Positions 9,389 to 17,779 of a stretch of 64,000 nt of DNA are shown here, piece after piece. This stretch comes from Fastidiosipila sp963510375 (GTDB taxonomy: Bacteria > Bacillota > Clostridia > Saccharofermentanales > Fastidiosipilaceae). The notes below the pieces were generated by a model. The model had not been told where the DNA came from and made no database searches. It worked only from the letters and a program-made list of their open reading frames with translations. The stretch is from contig CAUPES010000006.1 of assembly GCA_963510375.1 (NCBI GenBank), forward strand, positions 1 to 64,000. Reading direction: 5' to 3'. The position numbers and the translations under genes were made by a program. Position 1 is the first letter of the stretch. Every line of letters begins with the position of its first letter.

Positions 9389-9838
9389 TTAATCTAGTTT
9401 ATATTCACTATTTTTATTTCGGATCGATTCTGAAGAAATTTTGCTTATTTTTCTTAAAGCTTCGCTAATCATTTCAGCCTCTGCTTCTGTAAAATCTTGC
9501 AAAAGTAAGTTGTTCCAATCTTCTAGGTAGTCGATAATCTCTTCATAAATTGCTTTAGCTTTTTCGCTCGGATAGAGTCTCTTCTTGCGTTGATCCTCTG
9601 GGTCAAGCTCGCGAATAATAAAACCTGATTTTTCCAATTGTGATACGTGACGAGCAACGGTGCTTTTGTTAACTAACAGCAACTTACTTAAATCTTCCTG
9701 ACTAAGTCCTGGTCTCCAAACTACCTGCATGATATAACTTGTTTGACACCCAGATATCCCCTTGTCCTGGAAGTGTAAATCTCTATCTAGCATTGAAGCT
9801 CTATACATCCTGTTAAAATATTTTTGTATCTTTTCCAC
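9389..9838 (-). CDS. MarR-family transcriptional regulator of the ABC exporter operon
   Basis: A 149-residue winged-helix protein with the MarR architecture: N-terminal dimerisation helices, HTH SQEDLSKLLLVNKSTVARHV (about residues 50-69) and the wing motif DPEDQRKKRLYPSEKA (about 79-94). It uses a GTG start at 9838 preceded by AAAGGTG. It is the first gene of a marR-abc-abc operon, the usual arrangement for ligand-responsive repression of a drug or lipid exporter. The perfect palindrome at 9997-10014 is the likely operator. The ligand is unknown. Confidence 0.9.
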   Translation of the reverse strand: MEKIQKYFNRMYRASMLDRDLHFQDKGISGCQTSYIMQVVWRPGLSQEDLSKLLLVNKSTVARHVSQLEKSGFIIRELDPEDQRKKRLYPSEKAKAIYEEIIDYLEDWNNLLLQDFTEAEAEMISEALRKISKISSESIRNKNSEYKLD

Positions 9839-10170
9839 TCTACACCTTTTGCCCTTAAAGTTCTGTTTTATAATTGTTGATATTCTTTAGCATTAGTTAG
9901 CATTGTTTGTACTCGCTGTTCTTCACTAATTTCCGTTAAAATTCAAAACTCGCTAATACTCATAAAAAACAGATAATTATATATGTTATCTAAAAGTAGT
10001 TGCGTATGCAACTAACTTTTTATTATATATTAATGTTGAATTAATTTAATAGCATTTGAGCTATAATATGGCTAATATAAAGATTCCATTTGAGTTTGTT
10101 ATCAGCAAAATTTTTATTAGTTTATTCAGAAAATCTTGCCAGGCAAACTCCACTCAGAAAGGTCAGAGAT
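9839..10170. other. Intergenic control region between marR and the GH18 gene
   Basis: About 330 bases with no gene. It holds the MarR-type palindrome (9997-10014) and a weaker inverted repeat AGATAA/TTATCT (9971-9991). A TATAAT on the minus strand at 9976-9981 could serve marR. On the plus strand TTGAAT (10036-10041) and TATAAT (10062-10067) lie 20 bases apart, a poor promoter spacing for the GH18 gene. Nothing else was recognised. Confidence 0.4.
9997..10014. promoter_or_regulatory. MarR-type operator palindrome
   Basis: TAGTTGC-GTAT-GCAACTA is a perfect 7-bp inverted repeat with a 4-base centre, a size and shape common for MarR dimers. It covers the expected -35 position of the marR minus-strand promoter (-10 TATAAT at 9976-9981), so binding would block marR-abc transcription. 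It could also influence the divergent GH18 gene. Confidence 0.55.
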
Positions 10171-11193
10171 ATGAAAGAATTCACAGCATATTGTCCCAAC
10201 GCACAGATACCGTTTTTAACGACTAAACACCTCAAACAATTCGATAGACTGAACTTAGCCTTTGTCGTTCTTAAAGATGGCAAGCTATCTTTTGATAAGC
10301 TCAACAACATCTCACATCTACCACGAATACGTGAAGCAAATCCAAATCTAAAAATTTTAATGAGTGTCGGTGGCGCTGGTGCTGCAGGTTTCTCAACTAT
10401 GGCAATGACGGCTGAGGGTCGAGAAGATTTCTCCAAGCAATGTCTCAATAGCTGTATTGAATATGGACTAGATGGGATGGATCTTGACTGGGAATTCCCA
10501 TGCTCGATTTATGAGGGTATGGACTCAAGCCCTAAGGATAAAGAGAATTTTACTCACTTGCTTAGAACAATTAGAGAGACCTTTGATGAGTATGAAAAAA
10601 CTAGTTCCAAACACCTTGAATTGACAATTGCAGCTGGAGTTGGGCAGTGGTTTATCAACCAAACTGAAGTTCCTGAATTCACTAAATATCTGGACCACGT
10701 ATTCTTGATGACCTATGACCTGCGTGGTTTCGGTCAAGAAGAAACTGGACATCATACTACTCTATACACCAAAGAAAATGACATCTACCGTTTGAGTGCA
10801 GACTCTGGTATTCAAGCATGGTTAGACCTTGGCGTTCCTGCAGAAAAAATTCATATAGGTTCCGGCTTCTACAGTCACATGTGGACCAATGTCAATCCGG
10901 ATAATAATGGATTGCTACAAGTCGGAGAAGGCGGAGGTGGTTTCGGACCAAACTATGATGAGCTCCGTGATGAATATATTAATAAAAATGGTTTCATCAG
11001 ATATTGGGATGACGAAGCTAAAGTACCTTGGTTATTCGATGGCAGTACCTTTATCTCTTATGATGATGCTGAATCCGTTATTTACAAATGTGAATATGCC
11101 AAAGAACATGATCTTGGCGGACTCTTCTTCTGGCGCTATTTAGATGATCCTGATAATGAGCTAATTGATGCAATTGAGGAGAATTTGAATTAA
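10171..11193 (+). CDS. Glycoside hydrolase family 18 (chitinase-like), apparently cytoplasmic
   Basis: A TIM-barrel GH18 enzyme with the diagnostic catalytic motif DGMDLDWE (DxxDxDxE; about residues 115-122), preceded by the SVGG strand motif. Conserved late-barrel features MTYDLRG and the Trp near the end of FFWRYLDD are present. The family hydrolyses beta-1,4-linked N-acetylglucosamine polymers, or acts as endo-beta-N-acetylglucosaminidase. I chose the ATG at 10171 (340 aa), 8 bases after AAAGG. The TTG at 10090 lacks a ribosome-binding site. With this start there is no signal peptide, membrane segment or binding module, so the enzyme probably acts inside the cell on imported oligosaccharides or is released by lysis. 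It is a single gene on the plus strand, divergent from marR. Confidence 0.88.
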   Translation: MKEFTAYCPNAQIPFLTTKHLKQFDRLNLAFVVLKDGKLSFDKLNNISHLPRIREANPNLKILMSVGGAGAAGFSTMAMTAEGREDFSKQCLNSCIEYGLDGMDLDWEFPCSIYEGMDSSPKDKENFTHLLRTIRETFDEYEKTSSKHLELTIAAGVGQWFINQTEVPEFTKYLDHVFLMTYDLRGFGQEETGHHTTLYTKENDIYRLSADSGIQAWLDLGVPAEKIHIGSGFYSHMWTNVNPDNNGLLQVGEGGGGFGPNYDELRDEYINKNGFIRYWDDEAKVPWLFDGSTFISYDDAESVIYKCEYAKEHDLGGLFFWRYLDDPDNELIDAIEENLN

Positions 11194-11212
11194 GCAATCT
11201 TAATTGTGAATT

Positions 11213-11246
11213 ATAGCAGCAAATTTATAGTTGAATTTGCTGCTAT
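11213..11246. terminator. Hairpin between convergent GH18 and phosphohexomutase genes
   Basis: A 13-bp perfect stem ATAGCAGCAAATT / AATTTGCTGCTAT with an 8-base loop. It overlaps the stop codon of the convergent phosphohexomutase gene. There is no strong T-run on either strand, so it is a weak or factor-assisted bidirectional terminator. Confidence 0.5.
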
Positions 11247-12679
11247 TCTGTCTCCATACTAGGAGTTATTTTTAAAAATTCTTGAATTCTGTCACAGATA
11301 AGAGCGGCTTCTTCAATTGAATCCATTTCTGAGTAGATTCTAATTACTGGTTCAGTACCTGAGAATCTTACAAGTATCCAGCCATCATTTTCGAAGTATA
11401 CTTTCAAACCATCTTTGTCTGAAACTTTTTCAATTTTATGCTTGAAATCTGGTAATCTACTCTCTGTAAATAACAATCGTCTAATTTCTTCTTTGTGCTC
11501 TTCAGTAACACGGAAGTTTCTTTCTACAGTAAATAATTGTCCGAATTTTTCATAAATCTCGTCCAAAATATCGCTTAAAGATTTATTCAATAAACTTAAC
11601 ATCTCAATTATTAAGGCTGCAGCGTATATACCATCTTTACCTTTAATATGACCTACTGTAGCTAGACCGCCTGAGCTTTCTCCACCGATGATTGCTCCAG
11701 AATCTTCCATTCCTTTGGTAATATGTTTGAAGCCAACTGGAACTTCAATGCATTCTTGCCCGTATGCTTTAGCAATTCTATCCAAAAGATGAGTTGTAGA
11801 AATGTTTCTTACAACTGCTGATCTCTCACCTTTATATTCTAGATAGTAGTAGTAAAGCAAAACCAAAATGTCGTTAGCGTGAATATATCTACCTCGCTCT
11901 GATATTAATCCGATTCTATCAGCATCTCCATCTGTTGCCACACCAAGATCATATCCACCTTTGACAACTAGTTCTTTTAGTCGTTGTAAATTACCGCGTG
12001 AAGGTGAAGGCATATTTCCACCAAACATCATGTCATGACTATCATTAATTGCATCTAGTCTGCATCTACAGTTAATTAGTAAAGCTTGTAGTGCAATTCT
12101 TGAAACACCATGCATTGGGTCTAATAAGATTCTTAAATCTCTTTTTTTGATTGCTTCAACATCTATTAAAGACATTATTCTATCAATGTAGCTATTTAAT
12201 GGATTTATGATAACTACTAGACCTTTTTCCTTAGCCTCCTCAAATCTCATAGATTTAACGTCTTCGATTGCTATCTTTTCGGTCATCTTCTCAAGTTCAT
12301 TTGTAACTTCAACAGTTGCATCCTTTCCCCCATCGAAAAAGAATTTAATACCGTTCCATTCATAAGCATTATGACTTGCTGTAACTGCTATTCCGTATTC
12401 TAGGCCAAGATCACCTATTGTAAACATAGTCATAGGAGTCGGAGCTTCTTCATTTATTAAATTAACTTTAATATTATTGGCAGCAAACACTTCTACAACC
12501 CAAATTGCTGCTGTTTTTGATAAAAATCTTCTGTCGTAACCAATTACGACTGATTGCTCTTCATCTTTTGAATTTTTCCAAATATAATCGGACATAGCTT
12601 GTGCTAATCTAGTGATATTAAATTTTGTAAATTCATCACCAATTAACGCACGCCAGCCACCTGTACCGAATTTAATCAT
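11243..12679 (-). CDS. Alpha-D-phosphohexomutase (phosphoglucomutase/phosphomannomutase)
   Basis: Interconverts hexose-1- and hexose-6-phosphates, feeding cell-wall and exopolysaccharide precursors. At 478 residues it has all four active-site loops: TASHN with the phosphoserine at about residue 102, the Mg-binding DGDADR at 250-255, the sugar-binding GGESSGG at about 332-338, and the C-terminal phosphate-binding RFSGTEPVIRIY near 440. The GESSG form of the third loop fits glucose rather than glucosamine phosphate, but mannose-1-phosphate activity cannot be excluded. The start ATG at 12679 follows AAGGAGATC. It is transcribed alone; uraA upstream ends in its own terminator. Confidence 0.92.
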   Translation of the reverse strand: MIKFGTGGWRALIGDEFTKFNITRLAQAMSDYIWKNSKDEEQSVVIGYDRRFLSKTAAIWVVEVFAANNIKVNLINEEAPTPMTMFTIGDLGLEYGIAVTASHNAYEWNGIKFFFDGGKDATVEVTNELEKMTEKIAIEDVKSMRFEEAKEKGLVVIINPLNSYIDRIMSLIDVEAIKKRDLRILLDPMHGVSRIALQALLINCRCRLDAINDSHDMMFGGNMPSPSRGNLQRLKELVVKGGYDLGVATDGDADRIGLISERGRYIHANDILVLLYYYYLEYKGERSAVVRNISTTHLLDRIAKAYGQECIEVPVGFKHITKGMEDSGAIIGGESSGGLATVGHIKGKDGIYAAALIIEMLSLLNKSLSDILDEIYEKFGQLFTVERNFRVTEEHKEEIRRLLFTESRLPDFKHKIEKVSDKDGLKVYFENDGWILVRFSGTEPVIRIYSEMDSIEEAALICDRIQEFLKITPSMETE

Positions 12680-12832
12680 TAAATGATCTCCTTAACTATT
12701 CTGCTTATCATTCTACAAATTACGCTTGTTTTCCATTTAATCATATTTGCAACATTTTTCAATCGTATATTAACGTTATTTTTGCACTTATAAATTATTT
12801 TAAGATAAAGTTCATCTATAACTCAAAACAAA

Positions 12833-12857
12833 AGCGTGGTTAAAAGATAACCACGCT
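12833..12857 (-). terminator. Rho-independent terminator of the uracil/xanthine permease gene
   Basis: A 10-bp perfect stem AGCGTGGTTA / TAACCACGCT with a 5-base loop. On the minus strand it is followed by TTTTGTTTT. It lies 28 bases beyond the permease stop codon. Confidence 0.85.
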
Positions 12858-12884
12858 CGTAAAATTCTTATTTTTTAACTAATA

Positions 12885-14315
12885 TTAATTATCTCTATCT
12901 AATACTTTTTGAGCTTCTTCCAACTCACGTTTCTCAATCGCTTCTGCAACAATTTTCTCATCTTCTGCATCTTCACGATTTCTAACAGAGAAGTCTATAC
13001 CTGTACCTACTTCATTTGGTTCTTCTATGTTGAATACATAATCGTTACCAGGAAGGATTGCGTTTAGTAGGATTCCTATAATTGCAGCTATTGCTATACC
13101 AGGTAGAACTAGATCAACTCCGAAAACAGGGATTGTTAAACCTTCACCACCAAAACCTAAGGCTGATACGAAAATAACACCTGCAATAATCATGTTTCTA
13201 CTTAAGCTAAAGTCAACTTGGTTCTCAACTAAGTTTCTAACACCTGTACTTGCGATCATACCGTAAAGAATGATTGAAACACCACCAATTACTGCTGTTG
13301 GGATTGTACGTATAAATCCACTTACAATTGGGAAGAATGAAAGTGCTATTGAGAATATTGCGGCTAATCTAATTATGCTTGGAGCATAGACTTTTGTTAA
13401 AGCCATAACACCAACGTTTTCACCATATGTTGTCATGTCAGGTCCACCAATTGCTGTAGAGAATGATGTAGCCAAACCATCACCTAATAAAGTTCTATGT
13501 AGTCCTGGTTCTTTCAGGTAGTTCTTGCCTGTTGTAGCACTAATTGCTGAAATATCTCCAACATGTTCCATAAGAGTTGCTAGAGAAATTGGAATCATTA
13601 CTGAAATTCCTCTCAAGTCAATTGTCATTAATCTATCTTGTGCGAATGGCAAGGCGAAAGCTTCGGCATTCTTCATACTATCGAAATTAACTTCATTCAT
13701 TAATAAAGCACAAATATATCCTGCAATTATTCCTAACATAATAGGAATAACTTTGGTCATACCTTTACCCCAAATATTGAAAATAATAACTGTTCCCATG
13801 GTTACTAGAGCTATTATCCAGTTGCTACTTGCATTACTGATAGCAGTTGGAGCTAACCCAATTCCAATTGCAATAATAATTGGTCCAGTAACAATTGGTG
13901 GGAAAAATTTCATAATATTTTGGACACCAAAAAGCTTAATTAAGTAAGCAATTGCAATAAACAAAAGTCCACTAACAAAAATACCACCATTTGCGCTACG
14001 TAAGCCTTCTACATTTGGTATTCCATCTGCACCCAGTGGAGCTAAAATTGCATAACCACCTAAAAATGCGAATGAAGAGCCTAAAAAAGCCGGTACCTTA
14101 CCACCTGTTGCCAAATGAAATAATAGTGTACCGGCTCCTGCCATAAATAATGTTGTTGAAATATCTAACCCTGTCAATATTGGAACTAAAACTGTCGCTC
14201 CAAACATTGCAAATAAATGTTGTAATCCTAAAAGAATTTGCTTCCCTTTAGATATCTGACTAGCATCCCAAATAGGATCTTGTCCGATGCGAATGCGCTT
14301 TTTCTCTTTCTCCAT
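12885..14315 (-). CDS. NCS2-family uracil/xanthine permease
   Basis: A 476-residue nucleobase:cation symporter with about 14 hydrophobic segments. It opens with the family's typical QILLGLQHLFAMFGATVLVP segment (about residues 26-45). It also has FLGSSFAFLG near 75 and the central SLATLMEHVGDISAI region carrying the substrate-site glutamate of NCS2 carriers. This pattern is closest to UraA-like uracil transporters, though xanthine carriers look similar. The C-terminal 40 residues are charged and cytoplasmic. It has its own promoter (14350-14378), a strong AAGGAGGG ribosome-binding site and its own terminator. No PyrR or purine riboswitch structure was seen in the short leader. Confidence 0.9.
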   Translation of the reverse strand: MEKEKKRIRIGQDPIWDASQISKGKQILLGLQHLFAMFGATVLVPILTGLDISTTLFMAGAGTLLFHLATGGKVPAFLGSSFAFLGGYAILAPLGADGIPNVEGLRSANGGIFVSGLLFIAIAYLIKLFGVQNIMKFFPPIVTGPIIIAIGIGLAPTAISNASSNWIIALVTMGTVIIFNIWGKGMTKVIPIMLGIIAGYICALLMNEVNFDSMKNAEAFALPFAQDRLMTIDLRGISVMIPISLATLMEHVGDISAISATTGKNYLKEPGLHRTLLGDGLATSFSTAIGGPDMTTYGENVGVMALTKVYAPSIIRLAAIFSIALSFFPIVSGFIRTIPTAVIGGVSIILYGMIASTGVRNLVENQVDFSLSRNMIIAGVIFVSALGFGGEGLTIPVFGVDLVLPGIAIAAIIGILLNAILPGNDYVFNIEEPNEVGTGIDFSVRNREDAEDEKIVAEAIEKRELEEAQKVLDRDN

Positions 14316-14349
14316 GAGAATCCCTCCTTATTTTTGCTCAAACGGTTTT

Positions 14350-14378
14350 ATTATGCAGGAGGTTTTTTATTTTGTCAA
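14350..14378 (-). promoter_or_regulatory. Promoter of the uracil/xanthine permease gene
   Basis: TTGACA (14373-14378), a 17-base spacer, then CATAAT (14350-14355), 35 bases before the start codon. This is a near-consensus housekeeping promoter, so the permease does not depend on the upstream nrd operon. Confidence 0.7.
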
Positions 14379-14382
14379 ATCT

Positions 14383-14748
14383 TTATTTTTTTAATCCCAA
14401 AGCAACTTTTGCATAATCACTCATACTATCAATAGTCCATTTAGGCTCAAAAACTATATCAGCGTCAACATTATTAACTTCAGGAACTTTTTCAACTTCA
14501 GAAACTATATTTTTAATAAGCATACTTGCCATTGGACAAGCTGGTGTGGTCAATGTCATTACAACAATTATATTATTATTCAAGTCTCCCAAAATATTAT
14601 AAATAAGTCCTAAGTTATATACATCCATTGATATTTCTGGATCCTCAACTGTTTTTAATTTTTCAATAATTTCACCATATAAATTCTTATTGAAATCTAT
14701 TAGGTCTTTATATGCCCCTCTATTTTCAACTTTTGCCAAAAATTCCAT
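14383..14748 (-). CDS. SufT/MIP18-like (DUF59) iron-sulfur assembly protein
   Basis: A 121-residue DUF59 domain protein. The conserved core is visible as EDPEISMDVYNLGLIY (about residues 37-52), the metal-associated TLTTPACPM motif (about 67-75) and the ending EPKWTIDSMSDYAKVALGL. The family helps maturation of Fe-S proteins. It follows nrdG by 17 bases with almost no ribosome-binding site, which suggests translational coupling. Its place after nrdG, whose product needs a 4Fe-4S cluster, fits that job. The first 25 residues are an extension of unknown role. Confidence 0.85.
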   Translation of the reverse strand: MEFLAKVENRGAYKDLIDFNKNLYGEIIEKLKTVEDPEISMDVYNLGLIYNILGDLNNNIIVVMTLTTPACPMASMLIKNIVSEVEKVPEVNNVDADIVFEPKWTIDSMSDYAKVALGLKK

Positions 14749-14765
14749 GCTTTATTCACTTTTTT

Positions 14766-15362
14766 CTATCTATATGGACTTCCATCCGCATTTGTCCACA
14801 GTACAATCTCACCTTTTTCTAAACTCTCTTGTACTCTTATAATCCTTTGATTGCTACTACCTCTAAATTGCAATGTTAAATCTAATAAATCAATCTGGAA
14901 ACGTCCGTCAACTAAAACGTCTACTAAGCTAAGCAATTCCAATTTATCGTCGCTTTCTTGCATCAATTCTTCCCATGTATACCCTGACCAACACCAAATA
15001 TCCTTGGTGTTTCCGAAACATTCTCTAAAGGCATGACAAAGAGGCAGGAGTGTATTGGTATTTAACATTGGCTCCCCACCCAACAATGTCAATCCTTGAC
15101 AAAAATCAGCTGCAACATCATTTAAAATTCTGTCTTGCAATTCTTGTGTATAAGGGAATCCGTATTTGAAATTCTGAACTATTAAGTTATAGCATTCTGG
15201 GCAAGCAAATAAACAACCACTGACATACAAAGAGCATCTAACACCTTCACCGTCAACAAAATTATATGGCTTATAATCTGCAACATTCCCTCTTGACCAA
15301 TCTTTCGCTAACCATTCTTTGGGTTTTGGATTTCTAGGTGATCTTTTCTTTTTTTCTTCCAT
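14766..15362 (-). CDS. nrdG: Anaerobic ribonucleotide reductase activating protein (radical SAM)
   Basis: Uses a 4Fe-4S cluster and S-adenosylmethionine to place the glycyl radical on NrdD. The cluster motif C-x3-C-x2-C is seen as CLFACPEC (about residues 50-57). The GGEP motif for SAM binding follows at about residue 94-97. At 198 residues it is slightly longer than the family's usual 150-180 because of a basic N-terminus (about 15 residues) and the C-terminal end. It starts behind AGAGGA, 49 bases after nrdD in the same operon. Confidence 0.94.
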   Translation of the reverse strand: MEEKKKRSPRNPKPKEWLAKDWSRGNVADYKPYNFVDGEGVRCSLYVSGCLFACPECYNLIVQNFKYGFPYTQELQDRILNDVAADFCQGLTLLGGEPMLNTNTLLPLCHAFRECFGNTKDIWCWSGYTWEELMQESDDKLELLSLVDVLVDGRFQIDLLDLTLQFRGSSNQRIIRVQESLEKGEIVLWTNADGSPYR

Positions 15363-15411
15363 TTATTCCTCTACAAACAATTGTTTAATAAACTTAATCT
15401 AAATTTTGTTT

Positions 15412-17760
15412 TTAATTTTCCTCAGCAAAAACTTTATCAGTCTCAACTAATGAATTTTCAACATACCATTTACCCTCTGCTTCCAGCTTAGCTTTTAAAT
15501 TTTCACCATCATCTACAAAAGTTCTGTTAAAAGCATCAGCAGGAATATGTTTAACTCTAGATTTGATTTCCTCATGTCTACCATGAACCATTGGTCGTTG
15601 CTGAGGATTACCTAAATATCCACAAGTCCTTTTTACAACATCGCAAGTTGCCGGATTAGTGTTTTTGCATTGTGGGCATTCAAAACCTTTCTTAGTTGGT
15701 TTAAATTCACCATCAAAACCACATTCATAACAATGGTCTATAGGTGTATTAGTACCCAAATAAGCAACTTTATCGTAGGCATAATCCCAAACTGCTTCCA
15801 GAGCTTTAGGATTTTGTCGCATGTTAGGGTATTCACAGTAATGAATAAAACCACCTGAAACGTATTTAGGGTAATCTTTCTCAAAATCTATCTTCTCAAA
15901 AGGAGTAGGTGATTTTCTAACATCATAGTGAAATGAGTTTGTATAGTAATCTTTATCTGTAATATCAGGTATAGAGCCAAACTCTTTTTTATCCAATTTA
16001 CAAAAACGGTCTGTCAAACTCTCTGAAGGTGTGCTGTATACACTAAAGTGATAGTCATACTTTTGAGAAAGTTCATCTGCTTTTTGTTTCAATGCTTTAA
16101 CAATTTCTAAAGTAAAATCTTTAGCTTCTTGATTTTGCTCCCAATCATTACCATAGAAAGCAGTCGCAACTTCATATAATCCTATATAACCCATAGATAC
16201 TGTAGCTCGGCGCTTGTTAAACAATTGGTCAACATTAGCACCGGCTTGAAGTCTTTTTCCAAAAGCCCCATACATATACAAAATAGGTGCATTTTCTGGC
16301 AAAGCTTCTTTTACTCTCTTAATTCTATATAGCAATGCATCTGCTTGAATATCCAAACGTTCAAAGAAAATTTCCCAAAACTTTTTCTGCATATTTTCAA
16401 CAGTATCTGGAGTTTTACTTGCTTCAATTGCAATTCTAGGTAAATTTAGCGTAACAACTCCAAGATTCATTCTACCATTATTAACTTCGTTTCCTTCTTC
16501 ATCCCACCAACCTTGTAAAAAGGAACGACATCCCATAGGTGCCTTGAAACTTCCTGTCAATTCAATCAATTTATCATACATCAATACATCAGGATACATT
16601 CTCTGTGTTGAGCATTTAAGAGCAATTTGCTTAATGTCATAATTTGGATCTTCTGGTTTTAGATTCACACCTTTCTTGATGGAAAAAATCAATTTTGGGA
16701 AAATCGCTGTCCTGTGTTCTTTACCAATTCCTTTAATTCTAACCTGTAAGATTGCTTTTTGAATTTCTCTTTCAATCCAGCTTGTCCCCAAACCAAAACC
16801 TAAAGTAGTGAATGGAGTTTGACCTTGTGAAGTATAAAGGGTATTAATTTCATACTCCAAGCTTTGCATTGCATCATAAATATCCTTAATAGTTTTGGCT
16901 TTAGCATATTCAATCTGCTTTGCTTCAGCTTCTATCCATTCTCTTGCCGTTTCTAAATTTTTTTCATAATTAATTTCTGCATATGGTGCCAATAATTCAT
17001 CTACTCTATCTGCCGTAGTTCCACCATATTGACTACTCGCAACATTAGCTATAATTTGAGCCATCTGTGCAGTTGCTGTCTGGATGGATTTTGGAGATTC
17101 AACCTCCGCATTTCCTATCTTAAACCCATTACTCAACATACCTTTAAAATCTATTAAGCAACAATTAGTCATAGGAGTATATGGGTTATAGTCTAAATCA
17201 TGCACATGGATTTGACCTTTCTGATGGGCATTCGCAACATGAGGTGGAAGCATTTTTAATCCAATAGACTTCGCGACAATACCTGCTGTTAAATCTCTCT
17301 GTGTATTAAATACATTACTGTCTTTATTGGCATTTTCATTTACAACTGAAGATTTCTTCTGGAGTAAATCTTTGATTCTGTAATTAATGTTGGTTGAATT
17401 TTGTCGAGCAATGTCTCTTTGAACTCTATAATTAATATAAAGTTCAGCAATATCTGTAAAATCATTGTCTATGAGAATTTTTTCAACTATACTTTGAATC
17501 TCATAAATTTTAATATCAGTAGTAAATCTATCTAGAATTTCGTTACAAATTTTTACCATAAGTAAATTGTAAACATCCGTATCTATATCCTCATCATCAG
17601 CAGCTTGTTTAACAGCTTTTAAGATAGCTGATTGAATTTTATTCACATCAAATTTTACAACTCTACCATCTCTTTTTATAACTTTTAATTCTGATATTTT
17701 CTCTAGCATATCCTTACCTAAAATCATTTTTAAATTTTTTGAGTCCACATTTTTTACCAT
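15412..17760 (-). CDS. nrdD: Anaerobic (class III) ribonucleoside-triphosphate reductase
   Basis: Makes deoxynucleotides from ribonucleoside triphosphates without oxygen or cobalamin. The N-terminus (about 22-115) is an ATP-cone allosteric domain beginning VIKRDGRVVKFDVNKIQ. The barrel core follows, with the TNCCLIDF segment near residue 205. The C-terminus carries a zinc site of four cysteines (CYEC and CPQC) and the glycyl-radical motif RTCGYLG, with the radical glycine at about residue 714. The tail of 68 residues after that glycine is longer than in E. coli NrdD. Length is 782 aa. It is the third gene of an operon led by a cobalamin riboswitch, which points to use when B12 is scarce. It starts at 17760 behind AAGGAG. 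Confidence 0.96.
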   Translation of the reverse strand: MVKNVDSKNLKMILGKDMLEKISELKVIKRDGRVVKFDVNKIQSAILKAVKQAADDEDIDTDVYNLLMVKICNEILDRFTTDIKIYEIQSIVEKILIDNDFTDIAELYINYRVQRDIARQNSTNINYRIKDLLQKKSSVVNENANKDSNVFNTQRDLTAGIVAKSIGLKMLPPHVANAHQKGQIHVHDLDYNPYTPMTNCCLIDFKGMLSNGFKIGNAEVESPKSIQTATAQMAQIIANVASSQYGGTTADRVDELLAPYAEINYEKNLETAREWIEAEAKQIEYAKAKTIKDIYDAMQSLEYEINTLYTSQGQTPFTTLGFGLGTSWIEREIQKAILQVRIKGIGKEHRTAIFPKLIFSIKKGVNLKPEDPNYDIKQIALKCSTQRMYPDVLMYDKLIELTGSFKAPMGCRSFLQGWWDEEGNEVNNGRMNLGVVTLNLPRIAIEASKTPDTVENMQKKFWEIFFERLDIQADALLYRIKRVKEALPENAPILYMYGAFGKRLQAGANVDQLFNKRRATVSMGYIGLYEVATAFYGNDWEQNQEAKDFTLEIVKALKQKADELSQKYDYHFSVYSTPSESLTDRFCKLDKKEFGSIPDITDKDYYTNSFHYDVRKSPTPFEKIDFEKDYPKYVSGGFIHYCEYPNMRQNPKALEAVWDYAYDKVAYLGTNTPIDHCYECGFDGEFKPTKKGFECPQCKNTNPATCDVVKRTCGYLGNPQQRPMVHGRHEEIKSRVKHIPADAFNRTFVDDGENLKAKLEAEGKWYVENSLVETDKVFAEEN

Positions 17761-17779
17761 TTCTTTATCTCCTTTACTC

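Noticed and set aside
10090..10170. TTG start for the GH18 gene at 10090
   Set aside because: No ribosome-binding site precedes it and the added 27 residues do not form a signal peptide; the ATG at 10171 has AAAGG at a suitable distance.
12885..14382. Pyrimidine- or purine-responsive riboswitch before the uracil/xanthine permease
   Set aside because: The leader from the promoter at 14350-14378 to the start is only about 30 bases and has no room for an aptamer.
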